In this document: positions 28,193 to 36,305 of the stretch, in pieces
Layout of the letters: every line of letters begins with the position of its first letter
How positions within the stretch are numbered: position 1 is the stretch's first letter
Assembly: GCF_001854325.1 (NCBI RefSeq)
Contig: NZ_CP017755.1
Span: 682,001 to 746,000, forward strand
Length of the DNA stretch: 64,000 bases
Direction of reading: 5' to 3'
Source: Cupriavidus malaysiensis
Lineage (GTDB): Bacteria > Pseudomonadota > Gammaproteobacteria > Burkholderiales > Burkholderiaceae
Translations under genes and position numbers: made by a program
The notes under the pieces: model-generated
Told to the model about the DNA's origin: nothing
Seen by the model: the letters and a program-made list of their open reading frames with translations, nothing else
The model's database searches: none

Positions 28193-29683
28193 TCAATAGG
28201 CCATGCAGACCGACTTGAGCTCGGTGTAGGCATCGATGGCCGAGCGGCCGTGCTCGCGGCCCACGCCCGAGGCCTTGTAGCCGCCGAACGGCAGGTTGGG
28301 GTCGACCACGTTGTGCGTGTTGACCCACACCGTGCCGGCGTGCAGCCCGTCCACCAGGCGCTGCACCGCGCGCAGGTTGTTGCTCCAGATGCTGGCGCCG
28401 AGGCCGTATTCGCTGCGGTTGGCCTCGGCCAGCACTGCCTCGGGATCGTCGAAGGGCATGGCCACCACGACCGGGCCGAACACTTCCTCGCGCACCAGCG
28501 TCAGGTCCTTGCATGCGCTGTTGGCCACCACCGTGGGGCGCACGAAATAGCCTTCGCGCTCCAGCGCGGTACCGCCGGCGACGATCTCCGCGCCTTCGGC
28601 GCGGCCGCCGCCGATCAGGCCCATCACCTTGTCGCGGTGGCGCGACGACACCAGCGGGCCCATCTGGCTGGCGGGGTCGAAGCCCGAGCCCAGCACGGTG
28701 GCGTCGGCCACCCGGCCCAGGCCCTCGACCACCTGCTCGTAGTGCTTGCGCGCCACATACAGGCGCGAGCCGGCCGTGCAGACCTGGCCCTGGTTGAAGA
28801 AGATGGCGCCGGCCGCGCCCTGGATGGCCATGGCCGGATCGCAGTCGTCGAGCACGATCACCGGGCTCTTGCCGCCCAGCTCCAGCGCCACGCGGCGGAT
28901 GTCCTGGCCGCAGCGCGCGCCGATCAGGCGGCCGACCTCGGTCGAGCCGGTGAAGGTGATCTTGTCCACGCCGGGGTGGGCCACCAGCGCCGCGCCGGGC
29001 ACGCCGTCGCCGGTCACCACATTGAGCACGCCCGGCGGGAAGCCGGCTTCCAGCGCCAGTTCGCCCAGGCGCAGCGCGGTCAGCGGCGTCTCCTCGGCGG
29101 GCTTGAGCACCACCGTGCAGCCGCAGGCCAGCGCCGGCGCGATCTTCCACACCGCCATCAGCAGCGGGAAGTTCCACGGCACGATGGCGCCCACCACGCC
29201 GACCGGCGCGCGCCGCGTCATCGCGCTGTAGCGGGTGCCCGGCGGGAACGGCACCGAGACCTCCAGCGTGCTGCCCTCGATCTTGGTGGCCCAGCCCGCC
29301 ATATAGCGCAGCCATTGCACCGCGCCGGGCACTTCCATGCCCTGCGAATGGGCCAGCAGCTTGCCGTTGTTCAGCGTCTCCAGGCGCGCGAGTTCCTCGC
29401 CGTGCTGCTCCACCAGGTCGGCCAGCTTGAGCAGCAGGCGCTCGCGCTGGGCCGGCAGCGTGTCGCGCCAGGCCGCGCCCTCGAAGGCGCGCCGCGCCGC
29501 GGCGACGGCGGCATCGATGTCGGCCTGGGCGCCCGCCGGCACGCGCGCGATCTCGCTGCCGCTGGCGGGGTCGAACACGGCGAAGGTCTCGCCGCTGGCT
29601 GCCTGGCACCAGGCGCCGTCGATCAGCATGGCATTGCGGATGGCCCGCTCCAGGCCCTGGTGTCCCTGCATCGGTGCGTTCAT
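28193..29683 (-). CDS. NAD(P)-dependent aldehyde dehydrogenase (phenylacetaldehyde/betaine aldehyde type)
   Basis: A 496-aa cytoplasmic aldehyde dehydrogenase converting aldehydes to acids. Catalytic residues: Asn171 (VPWNF), general base Glu268 (ALELGGKSP) and nucleophile Cys302 (NQGQVCTAGSR). The final segment is PFGGYKASGVGREHG. The ATG at 29683 gives the normal family N-terminus; an in-frame extension upstream is not conserved in style. It lies 136 bases downstream of an AraC/FeaR-like regulator on the same strand and upstream of the PQQ alcohol dehydrogenase. The three fit an alcohol to aldehyde to acid pathway; in E. coli, FeaR controls the phenylacetaldehyde dehydrogenase FeaB. Confidence 0.93.
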   Translation of the reverse strand: MNAPMQGHQGLERAIRNAMLIDGAWCQAASGETFAVFDPASGSEIARVPAGAQADIDAAVAAARRAFEGAAWRDTLPAQRERLLLKLADLVEQHGEELARLETLNNGKLLAHSQGMEVPGAVQWLRYMAGWATKIEGSTLEVSVPFPPGTRYSAMTRRAPVGVVGAIVPWNFPLLMAVWKIAPALACGCTVVLKPAEETPLTALRLGELALEAGFPPGVLNVVTGDGVPGAALVAHPGVDKITFTGSTEVGRLIGARCGQDIRRVALELGGKSPVIVLDDCDPAMAIQGAAGAIFFNQGQVCTAGSRLYVARKHYEQVVEGLGRVADATVLGSGFDPASQMGPLVSSRHRDKVMGLIGGGRAEGAEIVAGGTALEREGYFVRPTVVANSACKDLTLVREEVFGPVVVAMPFDDPEAVLAEANRSEYGLGASIWSNNLRAVQRLVDGLHAGTVWVNTHNVVDPNLPFGGYKASGVGREHGRSAIDAYTELKSVCMAY

Positions 29684-29819
29684 CTCTGTCTCCTGTCGTT
29701 CTCGGCATGTGCCTGTTCGGGAACGGCAAAAGTAGCACCCGCTCGCGGCGCTGGCTTGCCTGCCGGTGCACACCGCTTGCCGCTGCGTGCAACGATGCCC
29801 GCGCGCCGTGCGTGCCACC

Positions 29820-30815
29820 TCAGGCGCGCGTGGCGGCGTGGCGCTGGCGCCATTGCGACGGGCTCATGCCGAAGCGCTCGTGGAACACGCGGCTGAAGTG
29901 GGCCGCGTCGGCAAAGCCGAGCGCGAAGGCGACTTCGGTGATGCTGCGCTGCACCCCGCCGTCCTGCGCGAGCCGCAGCGCGGCCTGCCGCAGCCGGCGC
30001 GACTGGATATAGGCGTGCGGGGTCTGGCCGATCTCGCGGAACAGGTTGTAGAGCGTGCGGCGGGAGATATTGAGCGCGGCCGCGAGGTGCTGGGCCGACA
30101 GCTCGGGCTCGTGCAGGCGCGCGTCCACCAGTTCGTGGATGCGCTGCAGGCGCGCTTCGTCGGCGCGCGAGGGCGCCAGCGCGGGCTGGCCGCCGCCGCC
30201 GCCGCTGCCGCCGCTGCGCAGGGCCGTCTCCATCAGTGCCACCACCGAGTCCTGCAGCACCCGCTGCGCGTGGGCGTCGAGCGGATGGCCGGTGCTGCTG
30301 TCGTGCAGCAGCGCGCCCAGCGCCGACATGGCGATGCGCGCTGCGCCCTCGCCGCGCTGCGCCTGGCCGCCCATCGCCGTGGCGGCGTCGCGCCAGCCGT
30401 AGGCCTGGTCCTGCGGCACCAGCAGCACCATCGCGCGGGCGCCGTCGTCCAGTTCGATGCTGTAGGGCTGGGCAGTGTCGTAGAGGGTCCACATGCCGGG
30501 ATCGAGCGCGGCCTGGTGCTCGCGCTGCGCCACCCGGCTGCGCCCGTGCAGTTGCCAGAAGACCTTGAAGAAGCCGGCATCGGAGTCCTCGGCATGCCGG
30601 CGCAGGCGCGCCACGCGGTGCGCGCTGACCTGCATGTCCGCCACCGCGCAGGCGCCGAAGCGGGCGTAGCTGACCTCGCAGTGGAAGCGGCCGTGCGACT
30701 CGCGCGCATAGTCCAGCGGCAGGAAGCGGGTGTCGATGATCTCGCGCCACTGGTCGAAGCTCGACACGGTCAGGCGCGTGGCATGCGGCGACGGCATCGG
30801 GTCAAGGGGCTGCAT
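29820..30815 (-). CDS. AraC-family regulator, FeaR-like
   Basis: A 331-aa AraC/XylS activator. The N-terminal sensor (residues 15-190, beginning SFDQWREIIDTRFLPLDY) is of the AraC_binding_2 type found in FeaR. A Gly-rich linker (SGGSGGGGG at about 208) leads to the two HTHs: LSAQHLAAALNISRRTLYNLFREIGQTP and ITEVAFALGFADAAHFSRVFHERFGMSPSQWR. CTGGAGACG precedes the ATG at 30815. It is expected to activate the aldehyde dehydrogenase gene just downstream and perhaps the PQQ dehydrogenase, in response to an alcohol, amine or aldehyde. Confidence 0.9.
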   Translation of the reverse strand: MQPLDPMPSPHATRLTVSSFDQWREIIDTRFLPLDYARESHGRFHCEVSYARFGACAVADMQVSAHRVARLRRHAEDSDAGFFKVFWQLHGRSRVAQREHQAALDPGMWTLYDTAQPYSIELDDGARAMVLLVPQDQAYGWRDAATAMGGQAQRGEGAARIAMSALGALLHDSSTGHPLDAHAQRVLQDSVVALMETALRSGGSGGGGGQPALAPSRADEARLQRIHELVDARLHEPELSAQHLAAALNISRRTLYNLFREIGQTPHAYIQSRRLRQAALRLAQDGGVQRSITEVAFALGFADAAHFSRVFHERFGMSPSQWRQRHAATRA

Positions 30816-30949
30816 CGCGTCTCCAGTAGCCGGCGGCGGTGCGGGAGGGCCGCGCGGGTGCCAGGGGGAGGCCCAGCCTAATGCATGCCCCGGGTTCGGA
30901 CAATGGGAACAAGTGCGGAGCCCGCCGCCGCGCCGGCGGGCCGGTCCTG

Positions 30950-30981
30950 CGGTTAACCCTAGTGGTCTAGGTATGTAGACC
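30950..30981. promoter_or_regulatory. Overlapping inverted repeats, candidate GntR operator
   Basis: GGTCTA (30964-30969) and TAGACC (30976-30981) form a perfect inverted repeat with a 6-base centre. A second one, CCTAG-TGGT-CTAGG (30957-30970), overlaps its left arm. The site is 40 bases before the proposed GntR start and 135 bases from the divergent AraC start, with TTAATAG next to it as a possible -10. GntR-family dimers bind such short inverted repeats, so autoregulation is likely. Confidence 0.55.
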
Positions 30982-31020
30982 TTAATAGAGTGAGGGGTCA
31001 TCCGGAGTTGCCGGGCTGCG

Positions 31021-31857
31021 GTGCGGACGCTGTTCCGCGCCGGGCCGCGCCACGCCGCACCACACCACGCCATCCCGGGCCACCATCCCTTGCCGCCGCA
31101 ACCACCCGCCAACGACCTGCTGTCGCGCAGCCGCGAACCGGTCTACCTGCAGCTCGCCACCATCTTCCGGCGCCGCATCGAAAGCGGCGAGTGGGCACTG
31201 GCGCAGCGCATTCCTTCGCTCGATGCGCTGAGCCGGCAGTTCGGCGTGGCCCGCATGACCATGCACAACGCGCTCTCCGTGCTGGAGGATGAGGGGCTGA
31301 TCGAGCGGGCGCGCGGGCAGGGCACCTTTGTCAAGGCACGCTGCCGCGAACGGCGGCCGCTGAACCTGCCGACCAGCTGGCACCAGGCGGTGGCGGTGGG
31401 CGAGCGGCTGGCCACGCAGGCGCTGCATGAGTCGGACGGCGAGGTGGCCCTGCCGGCCGAGCTCGGCATGCCGTGCGCGGCCGCGCGTGCCCCGGCCTAC
31501 CGCTTCCTGCGCCGCCTGCACACGCAGCAGGGGCGGCCCTTCGCCATCGGCGAGGTGTTCATCGAGGCGGGCGTGTTCGCGCGCGACCCGGAGGCTTTCC
31601 GCCAGGGCGCCTCGGTGCCGGTGCTGGACCGCTTCCCGGGGCTGCAGGTGAACGCCGCCCGCCAGCGGCTGCAGATCGTCGCCGCCGGCGCCGACTCCGC
31701 CGCCCGGCTGCAACTGCCGGTGGGTGCGCCGCTGGCCGAACTGCGGCGCTATGCCTGCGTCGACGACGTGATCGTCTACTACGCCCGCATCGAATTCCCG
31801 ACCGAGTATGTCTGCCTCGATTTCGACCTGCTCGATCCCGGGGGCGCACGCCCCTGA
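31021..31857 (+). CDS. GntR-family regulator with UTRA domain (HutC-like)
   Basis: About 278 aa from GTG 31021. The wHTH is at residues 38-107 (EPVYLQLATIFRRRIESGEW ... RQFGVARMTMHNALSVLEDEGLIERARGQGTFV), followed by a UTRA effector domain (PAYRFLRRLHTQQGRPFAIGEVFIEAGVF ... IVYYARIEFPTEYVCLDFDL). The first 30 residues are His/Pro-rich and unlike the family, so a later TTG near 31090 is a possible start. The TPP enzyme gene follows after 63 bases, so it is the likely target, along with the regulator itself through the inverted repeat upstream. Confidence 0.86.
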   Translation: MRTLFRAGPRHAAPHHAIPGHHPLPPQPPANDLLSRSREPVYLQLATIFRRRIESGEWALAQRIPSLDALSRQFGVARMTMHNALSVLEDEGLIERARGQGTFVKARCRERRPLNLPTSWHQAVAVGERLATQALHESDGEVALPAELGMPCAAARAPAYRFLRRLHTQQGRPFAIGEVFIEAGVFARDPEAFRQGASVPVLDRFPGLQVNAARQRLQIVAAGADSAARLQLPVGAPLAELRRYACVDDVIVYYARIEFPTEYVCLDFDLLDPGGARP

Positions 31858-31920
31858 GGCGCGTTCGCGCCCGGCCGCGCTTGGCTTTTCCTCCCTCCCA
31901 CCTACCACCGCAAGAACAAC

Positions 31921-33477
31921 ATGGACACCAACGAACCGATGAATGGCGCCGAAAGCCTGGTCAAGACCCTGCTGGCCAGCGGCGTCGACACCTGCTTCGC
32001 CAACCCCGGCACCAGCGAGATGCACTTTGTCGCCGCGCTCGACCGCATTCCCGGCATGCGCTGCGTGCTCGGCCTGTTCGAGGGCGTGGTCACCGGCGCC
32101 GCCGACGGCTACGCGCGCATGGCCGACAAGCCGGCGGCGACGCTGCTGCACTGCGGCCCCGGCCTGGCCAACGGTCTCGCCAACCTGCACAACGCGCGCC
32201 GGGCCAACACGCCGGTGGTCAATATCGTCGGCGACCAGGCCACCTATCACCGTCCGCTCGATGCGCCGCTGACCGCCGATACCGAAGGCTGGGCGCGCCC
32301 GGTCTCGGTCTGGACCCGCACCGCCACCCGCGCCGCCTCGGTCGGCGCCGACGCTGCCGCCGCGGTGCAGGCCGCGCGTGGCGCGCCGGGCGGCGTGGCC
32401 ACGCTGGTGCTGCCCTCCGACGTGTGCTGGGACGCCGGTGGCCGCGTGGCCGCCCCGCTGCCCGACCTGCCGGTGCCCAAGGTCTCGCCCGATGCGGTGC
32501 AGCAGGCCGCGCGCGTGCTGCGTTCGGGTCAGCCCACGCTGGTCGTGCTCGCCGGCGCGGCGCTGCGCGAGGCCGCGCTGGCCGATGCGCACCGCATCGC
32601 CGCCGCCACCGACGCGCGCCTGATCACGCCGATGTCGAACGCGCGCGTGGCGCGCGGGCGCGGCCGTCTCGCCGTCGAGCGCATTCCCTATTCGGGCGAG
32701 GCGGCGCGCACCAGGCTGGCCGGCATCCGCAACGTGATCCTGGTCGGCGCGCCGCCGCCCGTGACCTTCTTTGCCTATCCCGGCCAGTCGCCGCGCCCTT
32801 ATCCCGAGGATGCGGTCATCCACGTGCTGGCGCGTCCCGAGGAAGACCTCGGCGAAGCCCTGGCGCGGCTGGCGGATGAGCTCGGCGCGCCCAAGGTGCA
32901 GCCGTCGGCCGGTGGCCCGCGCGCGGAGATCGCGCGCGGCGCGGTGACCTCGGAAGCGGTGGCGCAGACGCTGACCGCGCTGCTGCCCGAACAGGCGGTG
33001 GTGGTGGAGGAGAGCGTCAGCTTCGGCCGTGCCTTCTATCCCGGCACCGTGCACGCGGCCCCGCACGACTGGCTGCAACTCACCGGTGGCGCCATCGGCG
33101 ACGGCCTGCCGCTGGCCACCGGCGCCGCCGTGGCCGTGCCCGGACGGCGCGTGGTGGCGCTGCAGGCGGACGGCTCCGGCATGTACACGCTGCAGTCGCT
33201 GTGGACCATGGCGCGCGAGCGGCTCGACGTCACCGTGGTGGTGCTGGCCAACCGCAAGTACGCCATCCTGCTGGGTGAGCTGGCCGGCGTCGGCGCCAAC
33301 CCCGGCAAGACCGCGCTCGACATGCTGGACCTGGGCAATCCTGACCTCGACTGGGTCAAGCTGGCCAACGGCATGGGCGTGGAAGCCGCGCGCGCGGCCG
33401 ACATGGAGAGCTTCGCCGACCTGTTCCGCTCGGCCAACCAGCGCAAGGGCCCGTTCCTGATCGAACTGGTGATCTGA
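31921..33477 (+). CDS. Thiamine-diphosphate enzyme annotated as acetolactate-synthase-like
   Basis: A 518-aa ThDP enzyme of the acetolactate synthase/benzoylformate decarboxylase superfamily. The N-terminal Pyr domain has catalytic Glu54 (GLFEGVVTGAADGYARM); the C-terminal PP domain has ADGSGMYTLQSLWTMARERL ending in NRKYA, where most members have GDG and NN. It is shorter than true IlvB (about 560-590) and no IlvN small subunit follows, so a catabolic 2-oxoacid decarboxylase or lyase is likelier than branched-chain amino acid synthesis. GntR/UTRA control also points to catabolism. Substrate is unknown. Confidence 0.82.
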   Translation: MDTNEPMNGAESLVKTLLASGVDTCFANPGTSEMHFVAALDRIPGMRCVLGLFEGVVTGAADGYARMADKPAATLLHCGPGLANGLANLHNARRANTPVVNIVGDQATYHRPLDAPLTADTEGWARPVSVWTRTATRAASVGADAAAAVQAARGAPGGVATLVLPSDVCWDAGGRVAAPLPDLPVPKVSPDAVQQAARVLRSGQPTLVVLAGAALREAALADAHRIAAATDARLITPMSNARVARGRGRLAVERIPYSGEAARTRLAGIRNVILVGAPPPVTFFAYPGQSPRPYPEDAVIHVLARPEEDLGEALARLADELGAPKVQPSAGGPRAEIARGAVTSEAVAQTLTALLPEQAVVVEESVSFGRAFYPGTVHAAPHDWLQLTGGAIGDGLPLATGAAVAVPGRRVVALQADGSGMYTLQSLWTMARERLDVTVVVLANRKYAILLGELAGVGANPGKTALDMLDLGNPDLDWVKLANGMGVEAARAADMESFADLFRSANQRKGPFLIELVI

Positions 33478-33531
33478 AGCGGCGGCCGTCCGCTTGCCGG
33501 CGCGGCATTCTGCCCCGCGGCCCCGGGTATT

Positions 33532-33565
33532 GCCGGCGGCAGCGCTCCCCTGCGCTGCCGCCGGC
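33532..33565 (+). terminator. Strong hairpin after the TPP enzyme gene
   Basis: A 14-bp perfect stem, GCCGGCGGCAGCGC (33532-33545) with GCGCTGCCGCCGGC (33552-33565), around loop TCCCCT, 55 bases past the stop. No T-run follows, so it may act with Rho or protect the 3' end rather than terminate alone. Confidence 0.55.
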
Positions 33566-33715
33566 CGCTCCGCCCCGGTCGGACTCCACCACACCCTGCC
33601 TGCATCCCCCCTGCGACAAAAGGTAGCATTGATAATCACCGGAAGCTGTGTGCAAAGCCGCCCGGTTTATATTTCCTGATTAATTTATTTTCCCTTTTAT
33701 TCGGCTGCAGGCTGT

Positions 33716-33735
33716 ACAGACATTATTGTGTCTGT
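33716..33735. promoter_or_regulatory. Perfect 7-bp inverted repeat in AT-rich DNA
   Basis: ACAGACA-TTATTG-TGTCTGT, a dyad of operator size with 13-bp centre-to-centre spacing, inside the AT-rich segment. There is no T-run suited to a terminator. A transcription-factor site is the simplest reading; the target could be the lipoprotein gene 470 bases downstream or an unseen small transcript. Confidence 0.4.
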
Positions 33736-34208
33736 CAATCAATCGGAAAAATATTTTTTAAAATCAATAAATCCAATTGTCAGTCGCGCCAGCCGCCCGC
33801 TAACATACGCCGCGTTATGCCCTTGCCCGCTCGCCTGGTGATTGCAGTTCACCGCTGGCCGCGCCGGGACGGGGGCCGGGCGCCGGTCGTCGGGCCGCCT
33901 GTAGTCCGCCTCTAGCCCGCTTGCAGCCTGCCTTGTGGCCCGGGTCTTGATTCGTCGAAGCATCAAGGCTGTCGAGAGGCCGCACCGGGCCAGGAAGGCA
34001 GCGCGCGGCTCGTCGGCGGACTGAGTCAAGGTATTCCTGATTCAGGGCGCCAGGTCTTTCTCGCCGTATTCCATTGCCACCACGCAGCCAGGCCTTACCG
34101 GCCAGGCTGTGCGGCAGCGTGCGCGCGCCATCCGGCGACGCGCCGGCAGCGGGCAGGGCGTTATCAACGCTTTGCCGATTTTGTCTTTCACCTTGAAAGG
34201 AATGCCGC

Positions 34209-34841
34209 ATGTCCAGCAAAACCCTCAGTGCCATCCTTCTCGCGCTCGGTCTTTCGGCCTGTGCCAGCCTGCCACCGCCGGACACCGGCGCTGCCGGCAG
34301 TGCCGGTACCCTGTCGCTCGTGACGCAAAGCCGCACGCTCCACCTCGCCAGCCGGCCGGGCTTCAGCCCGGCGCGCTATGACGGGTTGGCAGTCGGCCGC
34401 ATCGACATCCGCCGCCCCGCGCAGCTGGATGACCAGGACCAGGCCGGCTACGAGACGCTGCGCGCGGCCCTGGCCGAGCAACTCGCCAAGACGTCGGCCG
34501 CGCCGGGTACGTCGGGTACGCCGGCCGCGCCGGCGAAGAACGCCTTGCGCATGGATGTCGCGCTGTACGATGTCCAGCCGGTCAGCCCCGCGCTGAACGT
34601 GCTTTCGGCCGCCGCGCTGTTCCTGCCGCTGGATACCGGCGCCGTGACGCTGGAAGCGACCTTCACCGATGCCGACGGCACCGTCCAGGCGCGCCGCACG
34701 GAACGCCTTAGCGGCGATGTGACCAGCATCCTGAGCGGATTCTCGCGCTATGAACGGTTGAAGGAGGCCCTCGTCGATTGGGCCGCGCGCTGTGGCAGCT
34801 GGGACAAGCAGGCCTGCGCCACGGCGGCAAGCGGAAGCTGA
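34209..34841 (+). CDS. Putative lipoprotein, DUF3313-like
   Basis: A 210-aa predicted lipoprotein with signal peptide MSSKTLSAILLALGLSAC, the lipobox Cys being residue 18. The mature part has VGRIDIRRPAQLDDQDQAGYETLRAALAEQL and ALRMDVALYDVQPVSPALNVLSAAALFLPLDTGAVTLEATFTDADG, then ERLKEALVDWA. This resembles DUF3313 envelope lipoproteins of unknown role (moderate certainty). GAAAGGAATGCC precedes the ATG. It is monocistronic, with the composite repeat element starting 25 bases after its stop. Confidence 0.72.
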   Translation: MSSKTLSAILLALGLSACASLPPPDTGAAGSAGTLSLVTQSRTLHLASRPGFSPARYDGLAVGRIDIRRPAQLDDQDQAGYETLRAALAEQLAKTSAAPGTSGTPAAPAKNALRMDVALYDVQPVSPALNVLSAAALFLPLDTGAVTLEATFTDADGTVQARRTERLSGDVTSILSGFSRYERLKEALVDWAARCGSWDKQACATAASGS

Positions 34842-34865
34842 AGGGGTTTGCCCCGCGCCGGTTTG

Positions 34866-34903
34866 CCAAGACCGTGCGCTTGGCGATTGGCGTTGGCGTA
34901 TCT
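34866..34903. repeat. Left 38-bp direct repeat of the composite element
   Basis: Near-copy of 35253-35290: 34 of 38 positions agree, and all four differences are transitions. It begins 24 bases after the lipoprotein stop. Together the two copies bracket palindromes and a tandem array (34866-35290). Confidence 0.85.
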
Positions 34904-34950
34904 CGTCGGCTTCGTCCAGTGCGATGGCAATCGCCTCGCGCTGGTTTGCT

Positions 34951-34976
34951 CCCCTCTCCCGCTTGCGGGAGAGGGG
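34951..34976. repeat. Palindrome CCCCTCTCCCGC/GCGGGAGAGGGG (REP-like)
   Basis: A perfect 12-bp inverted repeat with a 2-base loop. Its CCCTCTCCC/GGGAGAGGG core is shared with the palindrome at 35227-35250, as expected of a dispersed REP-type element. Confidence 0.85.
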
Positions 34977-35012
34977 CCGGGGGAGAGGGCAGGCGCTGGC
35001 TGTGCCGTGGCG

Positions 35013-35192
35013 GCTGGGATCACACCATCCGCTTCGTTTCCGTGCTCGCGGGCTGGATCACACCGAAGGCTTCGTTTCCGTGCTCGCGGGCTGGATCACA
35101 CCGAAGGCTTCGTTTCCGTGCTCGTGGGCTGGATCACACCGACGGCTTCGCCTGGGCGCTCGCGTGCTGGACCACACCGTTGGCTTCGCTGG
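35013..35192. repeat. 38-bp minisatellite, about 4.7 copies
   Basis: Units start at 35013 (39 bases), 35052, 35090, 35128 and 35166 (partial). The consensus begins GCTGGATCACACCGAAGGCT and continues TCGTTTCCGTGCTCGCGG. Copies at 35052 and 35090 are almost identical; the outer copies are degenerate. Units abut directly without spacers. Confidence 0.92.
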
Positions 35193-35217
35193 ATGTGGCG
35201 CCTTGCTGAACCACCCC

Positions 35218-35646
35218 TCACCCCCGCCCTCTCCCCATGCGGGGAGAGGGAGCCAAGACCGTGTGCTTGGCGATCGGTGTTGGCGCATCTAGCACGATCG
35301 CCTGTCCGTGTGGCGTGCGCCGCGCGGCCGCATCCCATTGCTGGCGGCGCTGTTCGAGCATGCCGTCGGTGACCAGTCCCTTCTCGGCGCTGATGCGTTC
35401 CAGCGCGGTCAGCCAGTGCTCGTAATAGGTGTCGCCGAGATCGGGGTCGCCGGCCTGCTGGGCGTCGAGGATGGCGCGGTTCAGGTGTGCCGCCCATTCG
35501 CTCCAGGTGAAGGCGCCGCGCTGGTGCAGTGCCAGCGTCATGGCGAAGGCCTGCGCCTGCCAGGGCGCGCCGAACACGGGGCCTTCGCTGCCGCAGGGCA
35601 GGTCGGGCAGGCTGGCGCGCAGGGTGTCGAGTTCGCTTGGCTTCAT
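35218..35646 (-). CDS. Nitrile hydratase accessory (activator-like) protein with repeat-derived C-terminus
   Basis: A 142-aa protein resembling the beta-subunit-like accessory proteins of cobalt nitrile hydratases, which help insert Co into the alpha subunit. The core is LPDLPCGSEGPVFGAPWQAQAFAMTLALHQRGAFTWSEWAAHL and YYEHWLTALERISAEKGLV. The final 20-odd residues (APTPIAKHTVLAPSPRMGRGRG) are coded by the 38-bp direct repeat and REP-like palindrome, so the original C-terminus seems replaced or extended. The ATG overlaps the beta-subunit stop by 4 bases (ATGA). Third gene of the alpha-beta-accessory operon. Confidence 0.85.
   Translation of the reverse strand: MKPSELDTLRASLPDLPCGSEGPVFGAPWQAQAFAMTLALHQRGAFTWSEWAAHLNRAILDAQQAGDPDLGDTYYEHWLTALERISAEKGLVTDGMLEQRRQQWDAAARRTPHGQAIVLDAPTPIAKHTVLAPSPRMGRGRG
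35227..35250. repeat. Palindrome CCCTCTCCCC/GGGGAGAGGG, inside the 3' end of a gene
   Basis: A perfect 10-bp inverted repeat with loop ATGC. It lies within the last codons of the nitrile hydratase accessory gene and shares its core with 34951-34976. Confidence 0.85.
35253..35290. repeat. Right 38-bp direct repeat of the composite element
   Basis: Partner of 34866-34903. It too lies within the 3' end of the accessory gene, coding about its residues 119-131. Confidence 0.85.
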
Positions 35647-36305
35647 GCGTCCACCGCTTCCAGATAGGGTTCCCAGCAGTCGACGTGCACGCACGATGCC
35701 GTGGTGTCCGTGCCCCACAGCTCCGCGGCCTCGAAGCGCACCGTGTACAGCCATTGGGGCTGCTCGCCCTGGCCGATGGCGTTGGTGTCGGGAAAGACAT
35801 GGGCGCCATGCACGCTGACGATGTGTCCGCGCCGGCCGCGGCAGTAGCGTGGCAGGCGGGTGTGCGTGGCCGGGTGGAGCTGGCGCGTGCGTACCGCATC
35901 GCCGACGGCGAAGCGTGCCGGCCCGGGGGCGGGGCGCTCGCTGGGGCCGCCGCGCAGCATCGCCGCGCTGACCTGGTCGGCCGCCAGCACGCGCGCCACC
36001 GGCACCGGCTCGACCTGGCGCCTGCCGCTCTCGATCTCCGCAGGCGTGGCCATGCCATTGGCGAGCAGCAGCCGCTTCAGGCCCTCGAACCAGATTTCGT
36101 AGTAGCTGCTGGACAGGTATTGCGCCGGCGGCAGGCTTTCGCGCGCGGCGCGCGAGGCGTCGAGGTTCCACTTGCCGCAGGCACCCATGGCCACGGTGAT
36201 GGCCAGCATGCGGCGTTCCCAGTCGGCATGGAAGGGGTGCGGGTCGGGGTCGGGGCGCACCGGGCCGAAGCCCTGCATGCCGCCCAGGTCCTGGGCGCCG
36301 TTCAT
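35643..36305 (-). CDS. nthB: Nitrile hydratase beta subunit
   Basis: A 220-aa beta subunit: [16 protein letters not shown] at the start is diagnostic. The [31 protein letters not shown] helix region follows, and the C-terminal SH3-like barrel has [38 protein letters not shown] and [13 protein letters not shown]. It assembles with alpha to hydrate nitriles to amides in the cytoplasm. The start and stop each overlap the neighbouring gene by 4 bases, so the three subunits are translationally coupled. Confidence 0.95.
   Translation of the reverse strand: MNGAQDLGGMQGFGPVRPDPDPHPFHADWERRMLAITVAMGACGKWNLDASRAARESLPPAQYLSSSYYEIWFEGLKRLLLANGMATPAEIESGRRQVEPVPVARVLAADQVSAAMLRGGPSERPAPGPARFAVGDAVRTRQLHPATHTRLPRYCRGRRGHIVSVHGAHVFPDTNAIGQGEQPQWLYTVRFEAAELWGTDTTASCVHVDCWEPYLEAVDA

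Larger units (their letters stand above)
33478..34208. other. 731-base spacer with AT-rich core and inverted repeat
   Basis: No credible gene. The segment 33630-33790 is strikingly AT-rich (runs such as AATATTTTTTAAAATC) against an otherwise GC-rich sequence. It contains the perfect inverted repeat ACAGACA (33716-33722) and TGTCTGT (33729-33735) around TTATTG. The rest (33800-34208) is of normal composition. Frames on the minus strand here have no ribosome-binding site or family resemblance. Confidence 0.55.

Noticed and set aside
25867..28218. A long plus-strand frame opposite the PQQ dehydrogenase
   Set aside because: The opposite strand encodes intact PQQ, heme and signal-peptide features; the plus frame has none.
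31921..33477. True acetolactate synthase large subunit (ilvB)
   Set aside because: Too short, altered cofactor motif and no small subunit gene; kept as a ThDP enzyme of unknown substrate.
33739..34029. Possible 96-aa gene on the minus strand in the AT-rich spacer
   Set aside because: No ribosome-binding site, Arg/Ala/Pro-rich composition, and it crosses the AT-rich regulatory-like tract without recognisable domains.
35013..35192. CRISPR array
   Set aside because: The 38-bp units abut directly with no unique spacers, and there are no cas genes.
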